Origin: Anaerolineaceae bacterium UBA6073
GTDB taxonomy: Bacteria; Chloroflexota; Anaerolineae; Anaerolineales; Anaerolineaceae
Assembly (NCBI GenBank): GCA_002436085.1
Contig: DIXT01000030.1
Span: 62,001-126,000, forward strand
Reading direction: 5' to 3'
DNA length: 64,000 nt
Part shown: positions 44,859 to 54,169 of the stretch, one piece after another
Layout of the letters: each line of letters starts with the position of its first letter
Position numbering within the stretch: the first letter of the stretch is position 1
Made by a program: the position numbers and the translations under genes
The notes under the pieces: model-generated
The model's database searches: none
What the model was told of the DNA's origin: nothing
What the model saw: only the letters and a program-made list of their open reading frames with translations

Positions 44859-45292
44859 TGTGCCTTAAGATACTGACCAGTTTCCGCCGGACCCATTGCG
44901 TTTAGCAGGTCCCATGCGCCAGGAGGACCACTTTCTTTCCAAGGTGGAACAGGCGATTGTATTCCTGGCAGGCCTGTGGGGTGCGCATAGCCACCATTTG
45001 GACCCCAGCAGATGACGCTGCATTGCGCGCTTTCTTACCAAGGCATACGGATCCAAACGCTTGAAGAAGTATATGTATTTTACCTTTTCCGTGTAAAGGG
45101 GCACGCAATAAACAGGAGAATGGTAATGCCGCATTTAACCCATTTAGCAGGCGCCGCACGGAAACCGGTTTTTTGCGCTGGTATAGGCGTTATTATTCCT
45201 GGTCAACCAGCGGTTTGCGTATAGACCTGTATACTATCAAAATAAAATTACGGGATAAAGCAGCTCAAAAAGCAAGCAGCTGGGGCAGGGGC
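44859..45292. other. Intergenic region with minus-strand gene relic
   Basis: A minus-strand frame ending at 44902 contains a protein-like tail (CQEYNRLFHLGKKVVLLAHGTC split by nothing obvious) that matches the relic at 43491-43558. The upstream part of that frame does not look like a protein start, so it is taken as a relic of unknown origin. Nothing else is recognised. Confidence 0.45.
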
Positions 45293-45691
45293 TCAGTCGG
45301 GATCTTTTTCGTTCGCTTTTATTTGTCGAAAGCCCTCAAAATGTTGTCGCAAGCACGTAAAAGTTTCAGCGCTGATGTAGTGTTCAATGCGGCAGGCATC
45401 CGCAAATGCAGTTTCCTCGCTTACGCCTATCCAGATAAAGATTTCCGCCAGGCTGTTGTGGCGCTTATATATTTCCTCGGCGATTTGACGACCCTTGGGA
45501 GTAAGGGAGATATGTTTGCGATCATCCAGTTCCAGGTAACCATTCGCTGCCAGGCGACTGATTTGTTGGCTGACCGTCGGGCGGGAAAAGCGCATGGCGT
45601 GGGCGATATCAATTGCGCGAACAGTGCTGGATTTTTTCTCGAGGATGAGAATGGTCTCGAGGTACATCTCGGCAGATTCCTGTAGATTCAT
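45293..45691 (-). CDS. DtxR/MntR-family metal-dependent repressor
   Basis: 132 residues. N-terminal HTH (AIDIAHAMRFSRPTVSQQISRLAANGYLEL) and dimerisation domain with metal ligands in ADACRIEHYISAET (Cys, Glu and His positions of the family). It lacks the C-terminal SH3 domain, as does MntR. It is divergent from feoAB, and two palindromic boxes lie between the two starts, so it most likely represses ferrous iron uptake when iron (or manganese) is ample. Confidence 0.9.
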   Translation of the reverse strand: MNLQESAEMYLETILILEKKSSTVRAIDIAHAMRFSRPTVSQQISRLAANGYLELDDRKHISLTPKGRQIAEEIYKRHNSLAEIFIWIGVSEETAFADACRIEHYISAETFTCLRQHFEGFRQIKANEKDPD

Positions 45692-45745
45692 ATGCTTAAT
45701 TTCCTTCCAACAAAAACCACACTTTTCGATTTTAACACCAAAATC

Positions 45746-45774
45746 TTGACAGAAACGTTAGGTAGGACTAACAT
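45746..45774 (+). promoter_or_regulatory. feoAB promoter
   Basis: TTGACA (45746-45751), 17-bp spacer, TAACAT (45769-45774). The first metal box covers the spacer and -10. Confidence 0.5.
45757..45772. promoter_or_regulatory. DtxR-family operator box 1
   Basis: GTTAGGTAGGACTAAC, arms GTTAG / CTAAC, matches the general TTAGG...CCTAA form of DtxR/IdeR sites. Confidence 0.7.
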
Positions 45775-45782
45775 ATATATCT

Positions 45783-45798
45783 GTTAGGTAATCCTAAC
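45783..45798. promoter_or_regulatory. DtxR-family operator box 2
   Basis: GTTAGGTAATCCTAAC, perfect 6-bp arms GTTAGG / CCTAAC. It begins 26 bp after box 1, about two and a half helical turns. Confidence 0.75.
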
Positions 45799-45889
45799 AC
45801 AAGCTGAGGTTTTCTGGCAGAATAAATTTGTACGGAAGATGTCAGAGCCCTGCTGGTGTGTTATTCAAGAAACTCAAGAGGAATAAACT

Positions 45890-46111
45890 TTGAAAACTTT
45901 AAGAGATGTTCGGATCGGTGAAACCGCATGCGTGGTGAAAGTCCATGGACACGGAAATATTCGCCGGCGGGTTATGGACATGGGCGTCACAAAAAATGTG
46001 GAGATCTTTGTGCGTAAAGTGGCGCCGCTGGGGGATCCGATTGAGGTCAATTTGCGTGGGTACGAACTGAGCCTGCGCAAGGATGATGCAGATATCATCG
46101 AAGTTTGCTGA
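45890..46111 (+). CDS. feoA: Ferrous iron transport protein A
   Basis: 73 residues from a TTG start with AGAGGAA upstream. SH3-like FeoA fold: LRDVRIGETACVVKVHG, RRRVMDMGVTKNVEIFV, APLGDPIEVNLRGYELSLRK. Works with FeoB at the membrane. Confidence 0.94.
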   Translation: MKTLRDVRIGETACVVKVHGHGNIRRRVMDMGVTKNVEIFVRKVAPLGDPIEVNLRGYELSLRKDDADIIEVC

Positions 46112-46138
46112 ACATTTTCTATTCCATTAAAACCATCT

Positions 46139-48301
46139 ATGCCTATCACAATCGCAGTTGCAGGAAATCCAAATTCCGGGAAGACAACGTTATTCAACGC
46201 CCTTACGGGTTTGAACCAATATGTTGGTAACTGGCCGGGGGTGACGGTTGAGAAAAAGGAAGGAAGGCTGATAAGCAACTCTCAGGTGGTGTTGGTGGAC
46301 CTGCCAGGGATTTATTCGTTATCAACCACTTCGCTGGAAGAGCAGCTGGCAAGGGATTATCTGTTAGAGTCCAATCCTGACGCCATTATCAATATTGTAG
46401 ATGGCACGAACCTGGAGCGCAATCTTTACCTAACCACACAGTTAGCGGAGTTGGGAATACCGATGGTGCTGGCGGTCAACATGATCGATGAGGTTGAAAA
46501 AAGTGGTCTGAAGATTGATTCCGCGGCACTTGGTAAAGCTTTTGGTATTCCTGTGGTGGAGATATCTGCATTGCGCGAGACCCAGATTGATGAACTTGCC
46601 ATGCTGGCTATGTGTACCGCGCAGGAGAAAGGGCATTTTTTACCAGTACACCGCTTTAGCGGCGGGGTGGAGCACATCCTCGGACATATCGAAGAAGTTG
46701 CTTTGCATGAGCAGCCAGAGTACAAACAGCGCTGGTATGCAGTCAAACTTTTCGAGCGCAACGAACTGGTAGAAGACGAATTGGGCCTGTCTGCAGCACT
46801 AAAGGCGCATATTGAGCAGGACATCCGCGCGTGTGAACTGGAATATGGTGATGATTCGGACAGTATCATTGCCGCAGAGCGCTACGACTTCATAGAAGAG
46901 GTGCTCGCGAAGGTTGCTGTGCGCAAAAAGGCGGGTGAACTTTCGCCTTCGGATCGGATAGATCAGGTAGTAACCAACCGTTGGTTGGCACTGCCAATTT
47001 TTGCCGCGTTGATGTTTGTTGTTTATTACGTCTCGATTAGCACCATTGGCGCAACTCTGACGGACTGGACGAATGACACCCTATTCGGGGAGATCCTCCT
47101 GCCTGCAGTAAGCACATGGCTCTCGGACTGGGGGGTGGCAGGCTGGCTGCAGGGGCTGCTGGTGGACGGGATCTTTGCCGGTGTCGGGTCGGTTTTGAGT
47201 TTTTTGCCGCAGATGGTGGTTTTGTTCCTGTTTTTAGCTGTGCTGGAATTCAGCGGATATATGTCCCGGGTGACGTTCATCATGGACCGCATGTTCCGCA
47301 AGTTCGGGCTTTCGGGCAAGAGCTTTATTCCGATGTTGATTGGAAGCGGCTGCAGCGTGCCGGCCATCATGGCAGCGCGGACGATTGAGAATGAACAGGA
47401 CAGGAGAATGACCATCATCACGACTTCTTTTATTCCATGCGGCGCGAAACTGCCGGTAATTGCCATGATTGCCGGGGCGTTTTTTGGTGGGAAGGGTTGG
47501 GTGGCTTTTGGAGCCTACTTCTTAGGGATCGCGGCTGTCGTTATTTCGGGAATTATTCTGAAGAAAACTCCGTTGTTCCAGGGCGAGCCCGCGCCTTTCG
47601 TTATGGAATTACCGGCTTACCGTTGGCCTTCGCTCAGAAGTGTTTTTACCACCACATGGGAGAGGGTTTCTTCGTTTGTAAAGAAGGCTGCCACACTTAT
47701 CCTCCTGGCAACAATCGTGATTTGGTTCACCACATATTTTGGCTGGGTGGATGGGCGCTTCCAAATGCTGGAAAATAGTCAGATAGATTACAGCATCCTG
47801 GCGGGAATCGGCGGCACAATCGCCTGGCTTTTCAAGCCTCTGGGTTGGGGGGAATGGCGACCGGTGGTGGCGGCGATCACCGGGTTGTTGGCGAAAGAAA
47901 CAGTGGTAAGCAGCTTGGGAATCTTTTACGGTTTTGGGGAAGTCGCTGAAGCCGGGCAAGAGATCTGGACCAGCCTGAGGGTGGCTTTTACACCGCTTTC
48001 GTCAGCATCGTTTCTGATCTTTGTGCTGCTTTCTGCGCCTTGCTTGGCAGCAATCGGTTCTATCCGACGCGAAATGAATAACGCCAGGTGGACCTGGTTT
48101 GCGATCGGATATTTGACCGCGCTGGGCTACGTAACCGCCTTGCTGGTTTACCAGATTGGGAGCTGGTTGCAGGGATCTGCGTTTTCCCCGTGGACGGGCG
48201 CGGCACTGACGCTGGCTGGGCTGCTGCTGTGGCTGATTTTCAGACCCGAACCAAAAAATAGCAATGCTTTGAAACGGGCGAAGGCTGGAGCGCGAGGATA
48301 A
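46139..48301 (+). CDS. feoB: Ferrous iron transport protein B
   Basis: 720 residues. The N-terminal G domain has GNPNSGKTT (9-17), the switch region NWPGVTVEKKEG, DLPGIYSL and the NMIDE guanine motif. It is followed by two Gate regions (SGYMSRVTFIMDRMFRKFGLSGKSFIPMLI split over helices 3-4, with GSGCSVPAIMAARTI) and about ten helices. It imports ferrous iron. It follows feoA by 27 bp. Confidence 0.95.
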   Translation: MPITIAVAGNPNSGKTTLFNALTGLNQYVGNWPGVTVEKKEGRLISNSQVVLVDLPGIYSLSTTSLEEQLARDYLLESNPDAIINIVDGTNLERNLYLTTQLAELGIPMVLAVNMIDEVEKSGLKIDSAALGKAFGIPVVEISALRETQIDELAMLAMCTAQEKGHFLPVHRFSGGVEHILGHIEEVALHEQPEYKQRWYAVKLFERNELVEDELGLSAALKAHIEQDIRACELEYGDDSDSIIAAERYDFIEEVLAKVAVRKKAGELSPSDRIDQVVTNRWLALPIFAALMFVVYYVSISTIGATLTDWTNDTLFGEILLPAVSTWLSDWGVAGWLQGLLVDGIFAGVGSVLSFLPQMVVLFLFLAVLEFSGYMSRVTFIMDRMFRKFGLSGKSFIPMLIGSGCSVPAIMAARTIENEQDRRMTIITTSFIPCGAKLPVIAMIAGAFFGGKGWVAFGAYFLGIAAVVISGIILKKTPLFQGEPAPFVMELPAYRWPSLRSVFTTTWERVSSFVKKAATLILLATIVIWFTTYFGWVDGRFQMLENSQIDYSILAGIGGTIAWLFKPLGWGEWRPVVAAITGLLAKETVVSSLGIFYGFGEVAEAGQEIWTSLRVAFTPLSSASFLIFVLLSAPCLAAIGSIRREMNNARWTWFAIGYLTALGYVTALLVYQIGSWLQGSAFSPWTGAALTLAGLLLWLIFRPEPKNSNALKRAKAGARG

Positions 48302-48302
48302 G

Positions 48303-48509
48303 ATGCTGGCAACGATAATTATCAGCATAATCCTTGCAGGAATAGTAGCATGGGTCATTTATCGTATGGTTCAAAGAGCCAGATCCGGACATAGTACGTG
48401 TGTTGGCTGCGGTTACGCGGACACTTGCGCCGCGGCGAAAATGCTGCCAAAGAAGAAAGATTGTGACTGTCCACAGCCTCTGAAGGCTGGTCTTCCCAAA
48501 GAGGGATAG
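48303..48509 (+). CDS. FeoB-associated Cys-rich membrane protein
   Basis: 68 residues starting one base after the feoB stop. One helix (about 3-22) is followed by a short tail with five Cys (STCVGCGYADTCAAAK, DCDCP). This is the small FeoB partner family seen downstream of feoB in many anaerobes; it may hand over or sense iron. Confidence 0.85.
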   Translation: MLATIIISIILAGIVAWVIYRMVQRARSGHSTCVGCGYADTCAAAKMLPKKKDCDCPQPLKAGLPKEG

Positions 48510-48605
48510 CGTTGAAAATTGGAATTTACCCCGATGTAGTAATTGGGTTAACTTGTTTAATTCTTGCTAATCAGAAATATTGTGCCTGACTAGCAGGAAT
48601 AGACC

Positions 48606-49090
48606 ATGTACATAAGACGTCAGATTGAAGAAACATCTCCAGAAGTTCAGCAATATTCCCGGTTCTGTTTTTAGCCGGACCCAGAAAGACAGGACAGAGC
48701 GCGGTATTGCAGCATCTGGCACAGTCTAATAGAAAGCATGTGTCCCTGGACAACCCGGCAATCAGAGAATCGGCGATTTCTCCACTTGATTTTTTTCAAC
48801 GTTTTACACCTCCGCTAATCTTGGACAAGATCCAATACGCACCTCAGCCATTCCCATGTATCAAAATAATTGTGGATGAATATCAGGAGAATGGCTTATT
48901 TTGGCTGACGGGCTCCTAAGTGTTTCAGATGATCCAAAATTTGCAGGAATATCTGGCGATTCAGATCAGCCTGTTGAGGTTGTGTAATTTTTCGCAGGCT
49001 GAGCAAGAAGGGCGGGTAGCATTGCCTTTTCCACCTGATAAGGAAGGAATAATCAATGCGTCATCGCTTGCCCGATCCAAACAGGAGTAA
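48606..49090 (+). pseudogene. Decayed paralogue of the DUF4143 ATPase
   Basis: Begins MYIRRQIEET like the gene at 43644. A frameshift near 48635 is followed by readable similarity: GPRKTGQS (Walker A Lys lost), SLDNPAIRES, PPLILDKIQYAP (Walker B Glu to Lys), IIVDEYQENGLFWLTGS, then a stop (TAA at 48916-48918 in place of Gln), further similarity FSQAEQEGRVALPFPPDK, and loss of the rest. The upstream palindrome is kept in degenerate form. Clearly a dead copy. Confidence 0.88.
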
Positions 49091-49485
49091 ATAACTGTGC
49101 CTCTACTATGTTGTATTATTCTGCAAGCGATATCAATAGCATGCCTATCCAATTGTCTATTTTTCTCGGATCGTCGGCCGGCGATTTTCCAGAAAACCTC
49201 ATGCAGCTGCCCGGCTTTCTGGGAAGGGTGGACGCGCCGATTAGGCGCGAACTTGCGGCAAGTGCCATACTGTGGTATATTCCTACCATTGTAAAACTTT
49301 GTGTTAGTTGAACTGAATAATAGCTTTCAACGGACCAGGTGAAGCCTGGTTTTCTAATGTCAATTGACCGCTCCTGATTATTAAATGGGATAACTGCGCA
49401 GCAGGGCGAGGGAGTGGGCGCGTTTGATCGAAACGCGTAAGGCGCCGTACCATTGCGAAGCTTGCTTCGCGTAAAGGAATATTTC
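49091..49485. other. Intergenic region and leader of the DEAD-box helicase gene
   Basis: No gene. A small hairpin ACCAGG / CCTGGT followed by TTT lies near 49334-49352. The last 50 bp contain the CUUG hairpin listed separately. Confidence 0.5.
49455..49470 (+). promoter_or_regulatory. Hairpin with CUUG tetraloop before the helicase ribosome site
   Basis: GCGAAG-CTTG-CTTCGC forms a 6-bp stem with a G(CUUG)C tetraloop, one of the very stable RNA loops. It ends 3 nt before AAAGGAA. Confidence 0.55.
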
Positions 49486-50799
49486 GTGGATTTTGATAAT
49501 TTTGCTTTTCACCCGCAAATTAAAGCGGGCATTTCAGCGGCTGATTATGCCGACCCAACCCCAATTCAGGAAAAAACCATTCCGGTCATTATGGCAGGTA
49601 AGGACGTCCTGGGCCTTGCTCAGACCGGAACAGGAAAGACGGCTGCCTTTGTGCTCCCGATCCTGCAGCAGCTCATGCGCGGTCCGCGCGGCAAACTGCG
49701 GGCTTTGATTCTTGCGCCCACGCGCGAACTGGCCGAACAGACGCATACCTTCATCAAACTGCTTGGCCGCCAGACAGGCCTGCGCAGTATCACCATCTAC
49801 GGCGGGGTCGGGCAAAAACCGCAGAAAGACGCCCTGAAAGAAGGCGTGGATATCGTGGTCGCTTGCCCGGGCCGTCTTCTGGACTTGAAAAACCAGGGCG
49901 CGCTCGACCTGAGCCGCATCCAGATTCTGGTTCTGGATGAAGCGGATCAAATGTTTGATATGGGCTTTTTACCTTCCATCCGCCGCATCATCGCAATGCT
50001 CCCCCAAAACCGCCAGACCCTGCTTTTCTCAGCAACGATGCCGGAAGAAATTCGCAAGCTGGCCAACCAGATTCTACATAACCCGGTGACCATCGAAATC
50101 AGCATCAGCGAGCCCTTGAATACGATTACGCACGCGGTTTACCTGGCTGAACCTGCCCGCAAAGAGGAAATGCTCCTGAACCTGCTCAAAGAGGCTGGCG
50201 ATGGCAGCGTGCTGGTTTTTATCCGCACAAAACACCGTGCCAAAAAGCTGGCGTTTGAGCTGCAGCAAGCCGGGGTCTCCGCTACGTCGCTGCAGGGCAA
50301 CCTTTCGCAATCCCAGCGCGACACAGCCATGCGCGCTTTCCGGTTCGGCAAGGTGCAAGTTCTGGTCGCCACCGATATTGCCGCCCGCGGGATTGACGTC
50401 TCGCGCGTCTCGCATGTGATTAACTATGACCTTCCGGATACCCCGGAAGCCTACACCCACCGCACCGGCCGGACAGGGCGCATGGAGCGCCTGGGAACCG
50501 CGCTCTCGCTTGTCTCCCAGGAAGACCTGGGTATGCTGCGCACGATTGAACGCCTGATGGGGCAGAAGCTGGAAGTGCGCAAAATGGACGGGTTTGAGAC
50601 GAGTTTCAATATCAATAGCCCGGCGTTGAAGGTCGTCAAGCAAACGAACAGAAAACCGGACAGCGTCAAGGTCTCGCGCCTGAATGATGTGAGCCCCAGC
50701 GCGCGGAGAAAACCAGCCAGTGAGAACCCGAAATCCGCGGGGCTTCCGCAGAAGAGTCCGCGCAGGGTCTACAACAAAAACCGCTTTTCGTCGTACTAA
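49486..50799 (+). CDS. DEAD-box RNA helicase (RhlE type)
   Basis: 437 residues from GTG 49486, with AAAGGAA 7-8 nt upstream (a TTG 11 codons earlier would span the leader hairpin). Motifs: Q-motif FDNFAFHPQIKAGI...DPTPIQ, I AQTGTGKT, Ia PTRELAEQ, II VLDEADQMFDMGF, III SATMP, V ATDIAARGID, VI HRTGRTGR. Basic C-terminal tail (about 385-437) rich in Lys, Arg, Ser. Acts in ribosome assembly or RNA turnover, often at low temperature. Confidence 0.95.
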   Translation: MDFDNFAFHPQIKAGISAADYADPTPIQEKTIPVIMAGKDVLGLAQTGTGKTAAFVLPILQQLMRGPRGKLRALILAPTRELAEQTHTFIKLLGRQTGLRSITIYGGVGQKPQKDALKEGVDIVVACPGRLLDLKNQGALDLSRIQILVLDEADQMFDMGFLPSIRRIIAMLPQNRQTLLFSATMPEEIRKLANQILHNPVTIEISISEPLNTITHAVYLAEPARKEEMLLNLLKEAGDGSVLVFIRTKHRAKKLAFELQQAGVSATSLQGNLSQSQRDTAMRAFRFGKVQVLVATDIAARGIDVSRVSHVINYDLPDTPEAYTHRTGRTGRMERLGTALSLVSQEDLGMLRTIERLMGQKLEVRKMDGFETSFNINSPALKVVKQTNRKPDSVKVSRLNDVSPSARRKPASENPKSAGLPQKSPRRVYNKNRFSSY

Positions 50800-50804
50800 A
50801 CCCA

Positions 50805-50838
50805 AGCCGTCAATCCCCAGGATTGGCGGCTGTTTCTT
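50805..50838 (+). terminator. Intrinsic terminator after the helicase gene
   Basis: 12-bp stem AGCCGTCAATCC / GGATTGGCGGCT (one G-U pair), CCA loop, then GTTTCTTG. Confidence 0.75.
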
Positions 50839-51020
50839 GTCAGTCAGTTGACGATGCAGAAAAACAGCAGTCGGGAGGGCTCAAGCTCCATCTTAGTCTG
50901 AAAGCAATCCCGGCGAGCTTGCGCATTAAATTGCGCGTTTGGGTCCACAAGCGGCTTTCTCCGGTATAATCATCAGATGTATCGCCGGGGCGAAGAACAC
51001 CTCGTGACCAATGAAGGAGA

Positions 51021-52481
51021 ATGACTGTGAAGCAGGAACTTAAAAAGAATATTGATAGCCTCATGGCGCAAGGAGCCACCTATGTGGACGCGCGCTGGTA
51101 CCCCACAGAGGAAAGCAACAGCCTGATGATGTGGAATGGCAACCTCAAGGACCTTTCCGCCTCTTCCCAGAGCGGGGTGGGGGTGCGCGTGCTGTATCAC
51201 GGCGCGTGGGGCTTTTCCGCCGCGTCCAGCCTGGAAGATACCGCTGCGATTTTTGGGAAAGCGCTGGACAACGCCCGTACGGCAGCTGAACGGGTGGACT
51301 TCCCGGTGCGCCTGGCGGAGAAGGACGCTGTCCGGGCATCTTTTTCCAGCCCGAACCTGATTGATCCCTTCACGGTTCCGCTGACGGATAAACTGGAATT
51401 CCTGCGGATGATGGATGCCAAACTGAACCAGCCCGGGGTCGCGCAGCGCGTTGCGGCTCTGGACTTTGTCAAACGCCAGATTGTGTTCCTGGACTCGGAA
51501 GGCAGCGAAATCGAGAAAACCATTATCGACGTGTTCCCATCCTTCCAGGTGATGGGGGTCGACAAAGATGGCGAAGTCCAGGCGCGCAAGTACAAATCTG
51601 CCCGCCTGGGGAACACCCGCGGCTGGGAATCGCTGGACCCTGAATATTTCTCCGCTACCGCGGAACGGCTGGTGCGCGAGCTGAACCAGCTGCTGGTAGC
51701 CGAAAACTGCCCGAAGGACGAACGCTCCGTGATCCTCCTGCCCGGCATCATGTTCCTGCAAACCCACGAAACCATCGGGCACCCTTTGGAGCTTGACCGT
51801 ATTCTCGGCTATGAGCTGGCTTTCGCTGGCGGTTCTTTTGTGCGCCTGGAAGATTTTGGCAGCCTGCGCTATGGTTCCGAAAAGCTGACCGTCCGCGCGG
51901 ATGCCACCCTGGAAAATTCCCCCGGCAGTTTTGGCTTTGACGACGACGGCGTGCCGGCGCAAAACAACCTGCTGATTGACAAAGGCATTCTGGTTGGCGC
52001 GATCAGCGGCAGGCAAATGGTGGAAGAAGCCAATGCCAGAGCTCACCGCCAAATCTTCAGCGGCAGCAGCGGCGCTAACCGCGCCACCGCCTTCTACCGC
52101 GTCCCGATAGAGCGCATGACCAATATTAATGTGGATCCCGGGACGGACGGCGACCTGAACGACATCGTGCGCGGCACGGAACGCGGCGTCATCCTGGACG
52201 GCGAAAAAAGCTGGTCGATCGGCTCCAACCGTGAGCAGTTCCACTTTGCCACCGATATTGGCTGGCTGGTGGAGGATGGGGAGATCAAGGGCGTGCTGAA
52301 AAACACCACCTACAAAGGCGACACGCTCAAGTTCTATAATTCGCTTTCCGCGGTTGGGGATGAACGCACCTGGGAAGTGATGTACGTGGATAACTGCGGC
52401 AAAGGGCAGCCCAACCAGATTATGCAGCTGGGGCACGGCGTGCCGGTCTGCCGCTTTGATCATGTGACGGTAGGAGAATAA
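51021..52481 (+). CDS. tldD: TldD-type metalloprotease
   Basis: 486 residues, ribosome site AAGGAGA. The zinc motif HETIGH (HExxxH) sits mid-protein in MFLQTHETIGHPLELDRI, with the late Cys and GHGVPVCRF. TldD and TldE form a heterodimer protease that trims small unfolded peptides and matures some RiPPs. tldE follows after 2 bp. A TATAAT at 50965-50970 is the likely -10. Confidence 0.93.
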   Translation: MTVKQELKKNIDSLMAQGATYVDARWYPTEESNSLMMWNGNLKDLSASSQSGVGVRVLYHGAWGFSAASSLEDTAAIFGKALDNARTAAERVDFPVRLAEKDAVRASFSSPNLIDPFTVPLTDKLEFLRMMDAKLNQPGVAQRVAALDFVKRQIVFLDSEGSEIEKTIIDVFPSFQVMGVDKDGEVQARKYKSARLGNTRGWESLDPEYFSATAERLVRELNQLLVAENCPKDERSVILLPGIMFLQTHETIGHPLELDRILGYELAFAGGSFVRLEDFGSLRYGSEKLTVRADATLENSPGSFGFDDDGVPAQNNLLIDKGILVGAISGRQMVEEANARAHRQIFSGSSGANRATAFYRVPIERMTNINVDPGTDGDLNDIVRGTERGVILDGEKSWSIGSNREQFHFATDIGWLVEDGEIKGVLKNTTYKGDTLKFYNSLSAVGDERTWEVMYVDNCGKGQPNQIMQLGHGVPVCRFDHVTVGE

Positions 52482-52483
52482 CC

Positions 52484-53869
52484 ATGCAGCACAATGTCAT
52501 CGCTTTACTGCAGGAACTGCGCGCGTATGCCCTGGAGAAAGGTATCCAGGCAGCCATTTTTTACCACGAGGAAGAAAGCTACCTGATGCGTTTCGCGAAT
52601 TCTGCCATCTCGCTGAACACGAACGAACATCTCGTCCGGCTGCAGATAAGCGTGTTTGACGGAAACAGACGCGCTGATACCATGCTCTTAGCTGATCCCG
52701 GCCAAATTGAGCCGCTGAAGCGCGGGATTGACGTGGCCGCCGAGATGGCAGGCTTTGCCGAGCCGCTTTCGTACACCCCCAGCATTCCCGTCTATACTGA
52801 GAGCGTGATAGATATGCAAGCTTACGACCCGTTCCTGGCGTGCATCACCAACGCTGAACGCCTGGAGTTTTTTAACACGCTCGCCCGCGGCCTGGAAACC
52901 GAGGAGCTCAAACTTTCGGGTGTCTTTTCAAATGGGATTACCACTACCGCCCAAATCAGCACCGAAAGCGAACACACGCAGTATTTTGCCTGCACCGATG
53001 CTTCCATTACCGCGGTGCTTTCGCACCAGACGCTTAAGTGGGAAGTGAACGCGCTGCAGTCCGCCCAGGCGAAGACTGACCTGGACGCGGAGCGCCTGCG
53101 CGGTGAACTGGCTTTCCTGGTGCGCCAGTACAGCGAACAGCCCGCCGTCCAACTGCCGCTGGGTAAGTACACTGTTGTATTTGGCTCGGCGGCTGTGGGG
53201 GATATCCTGGATATGCTTAACTGGTTTGGACCCAACGGCGGGATGATGAAGCGCGGCTACTCTTTCCTGAGCGAAGCGCAATTGGGCAAACAGGTGTTCT
53301 CTCCCCTGTTCACGCTGACGGATGACCCGCGCTGCCTGCCAACCTACCCGGTCTCGCGCGACCTGATGGGCAAACTCCGCGAACGCTTCCCGCTCTTTGA
53401 AGCGGGCGTGTTGAAGGCCTTCTTCTGGAACCAGGACGACGCGGACGAGTTTGGCGCGGAACCTACCGGCCACAGCGTCTATCACAACAACCTGGTGCTT
53501 TCCGGCGGCGAAAAAGCGCTTGGCAGCCTGGAAGAACTGGCAGCCCTGCCGCGCGAGGAAGACATCCTCTACATCCCCTACCTGCATTACATGAACATCG
53601 TCAACCCGACCGCCGGCATCCTCACGGGCAGTTCGCGCTTTGGCGCGCTGCTGCTGCGCAAGGACGGCAGCGTGGCGGTGCCCTATAACGTGCGCATCAC
53701 GCAGAGCTTCGCGGATTTGTTCGGGGAGCGTCTGGCATGGCTTTCGCGCGAACAATGCGCGTATAACGTCTCGAACAGCTACGGGATGCGCAACCCGCGC
53801 GCGCTGCTCGTGCCGCGCTTTTTATGCGTCAGAGGTATCGAAATATCGCATTCCAACAACTCTTATTAA
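52484..53869 (+). CDS. pmbA: TldE/PmbA-type protease partner
   Basis: 461 residues, two bases after tldD. It matches TldE/PmbA in fold landmarks (ANSAISLNTNEHLVRLQISVFDG, TAQISTESEHTQYFACTD, a late NPTAGILTGSSRFGALLLRKDG) and lacks the zinc HExxxH motif, as expected for the non-catalytic partner. Confidence 0.87.
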   Translation: MQHNVIALLQELRAYALEKGIQAAIFYHEEESYLMRFANSAISLNTNEHLVRLQISVFDGNRRADTMLLADPGQIEPLKRGIDVAAEMAGFAEPLSYTPSIPVYTESVIDMQAYDPFLACITNAERLEFFNTLARGLETEELKLSGVFSNGITTTAQISTESEHTQYFACTDASITAVLSHQTLKWEVNALQSAQAKTDLDAERLRGELAFLVRQYSEQPAVQLPLGKYTVVFGSAAVGDILDMLNWFGPNGGMMKRGYSFLSEAQLGKQVFSPLFTLTDDPRCLPTYPVSRDLMGKLRERFPLFEAGVLKAFFWNQDDADEFGAEPTGHSVYHNNLVLSGGEKALGSLEELAALPREEDILYIPYLHYMNIVNPTAGILTGSSRFGALLLRKDGSVAVPYNVRITQSFADLFGERLAWLSREQCAYNVSNSYGMRNPRALLVPRFLCVRGIEISHSNNSY

Positions 53870-54169
53870 GGAAAGCGAGCTATAATCAAAGCCTGGGAAG
53901 CCCCCAAGGTTATTTTTGTCAACCGGCAGCTTGTTTTTTTGTTCAGGTGGTATACTATTAGAACTCGCATAGAGTAATCTGTGTGTTTCTTTGTACATTA
54001 AACGCTTTCGCAAAACGCAGGTACTTATTACAAAAGGAGGAGCAATATTTGCCGCAAAACAAATCGCTTCCAAACCCTCAGCCCACAGGTTGTTAACCAA
54101 TATGTTTGTCTGGTCTGAGAAAATCTCGTCTCCGTCACAAATCCAAACTTAAACCAATGGAGTGAACTC
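53870..54169. other. Intergenic region and leader of the subtilase gene
   Basis: No gene. -10-like boxes TATAAT (53881) and TATACT (53951) are present; the second leaves a leader of about 210 nt. An AAAAGGAGGAGC string at about 54032 lies far from the start, and the actual start at 54170 has TGGAGTG upstream. Confidence 0.5.

Noticed and set aside
50973..52463. 496-codon minus-strand open frame
   Set aside because: Long but antisense to tldD, which has the zinc motif, ribosome site and an immediately following partner gene.
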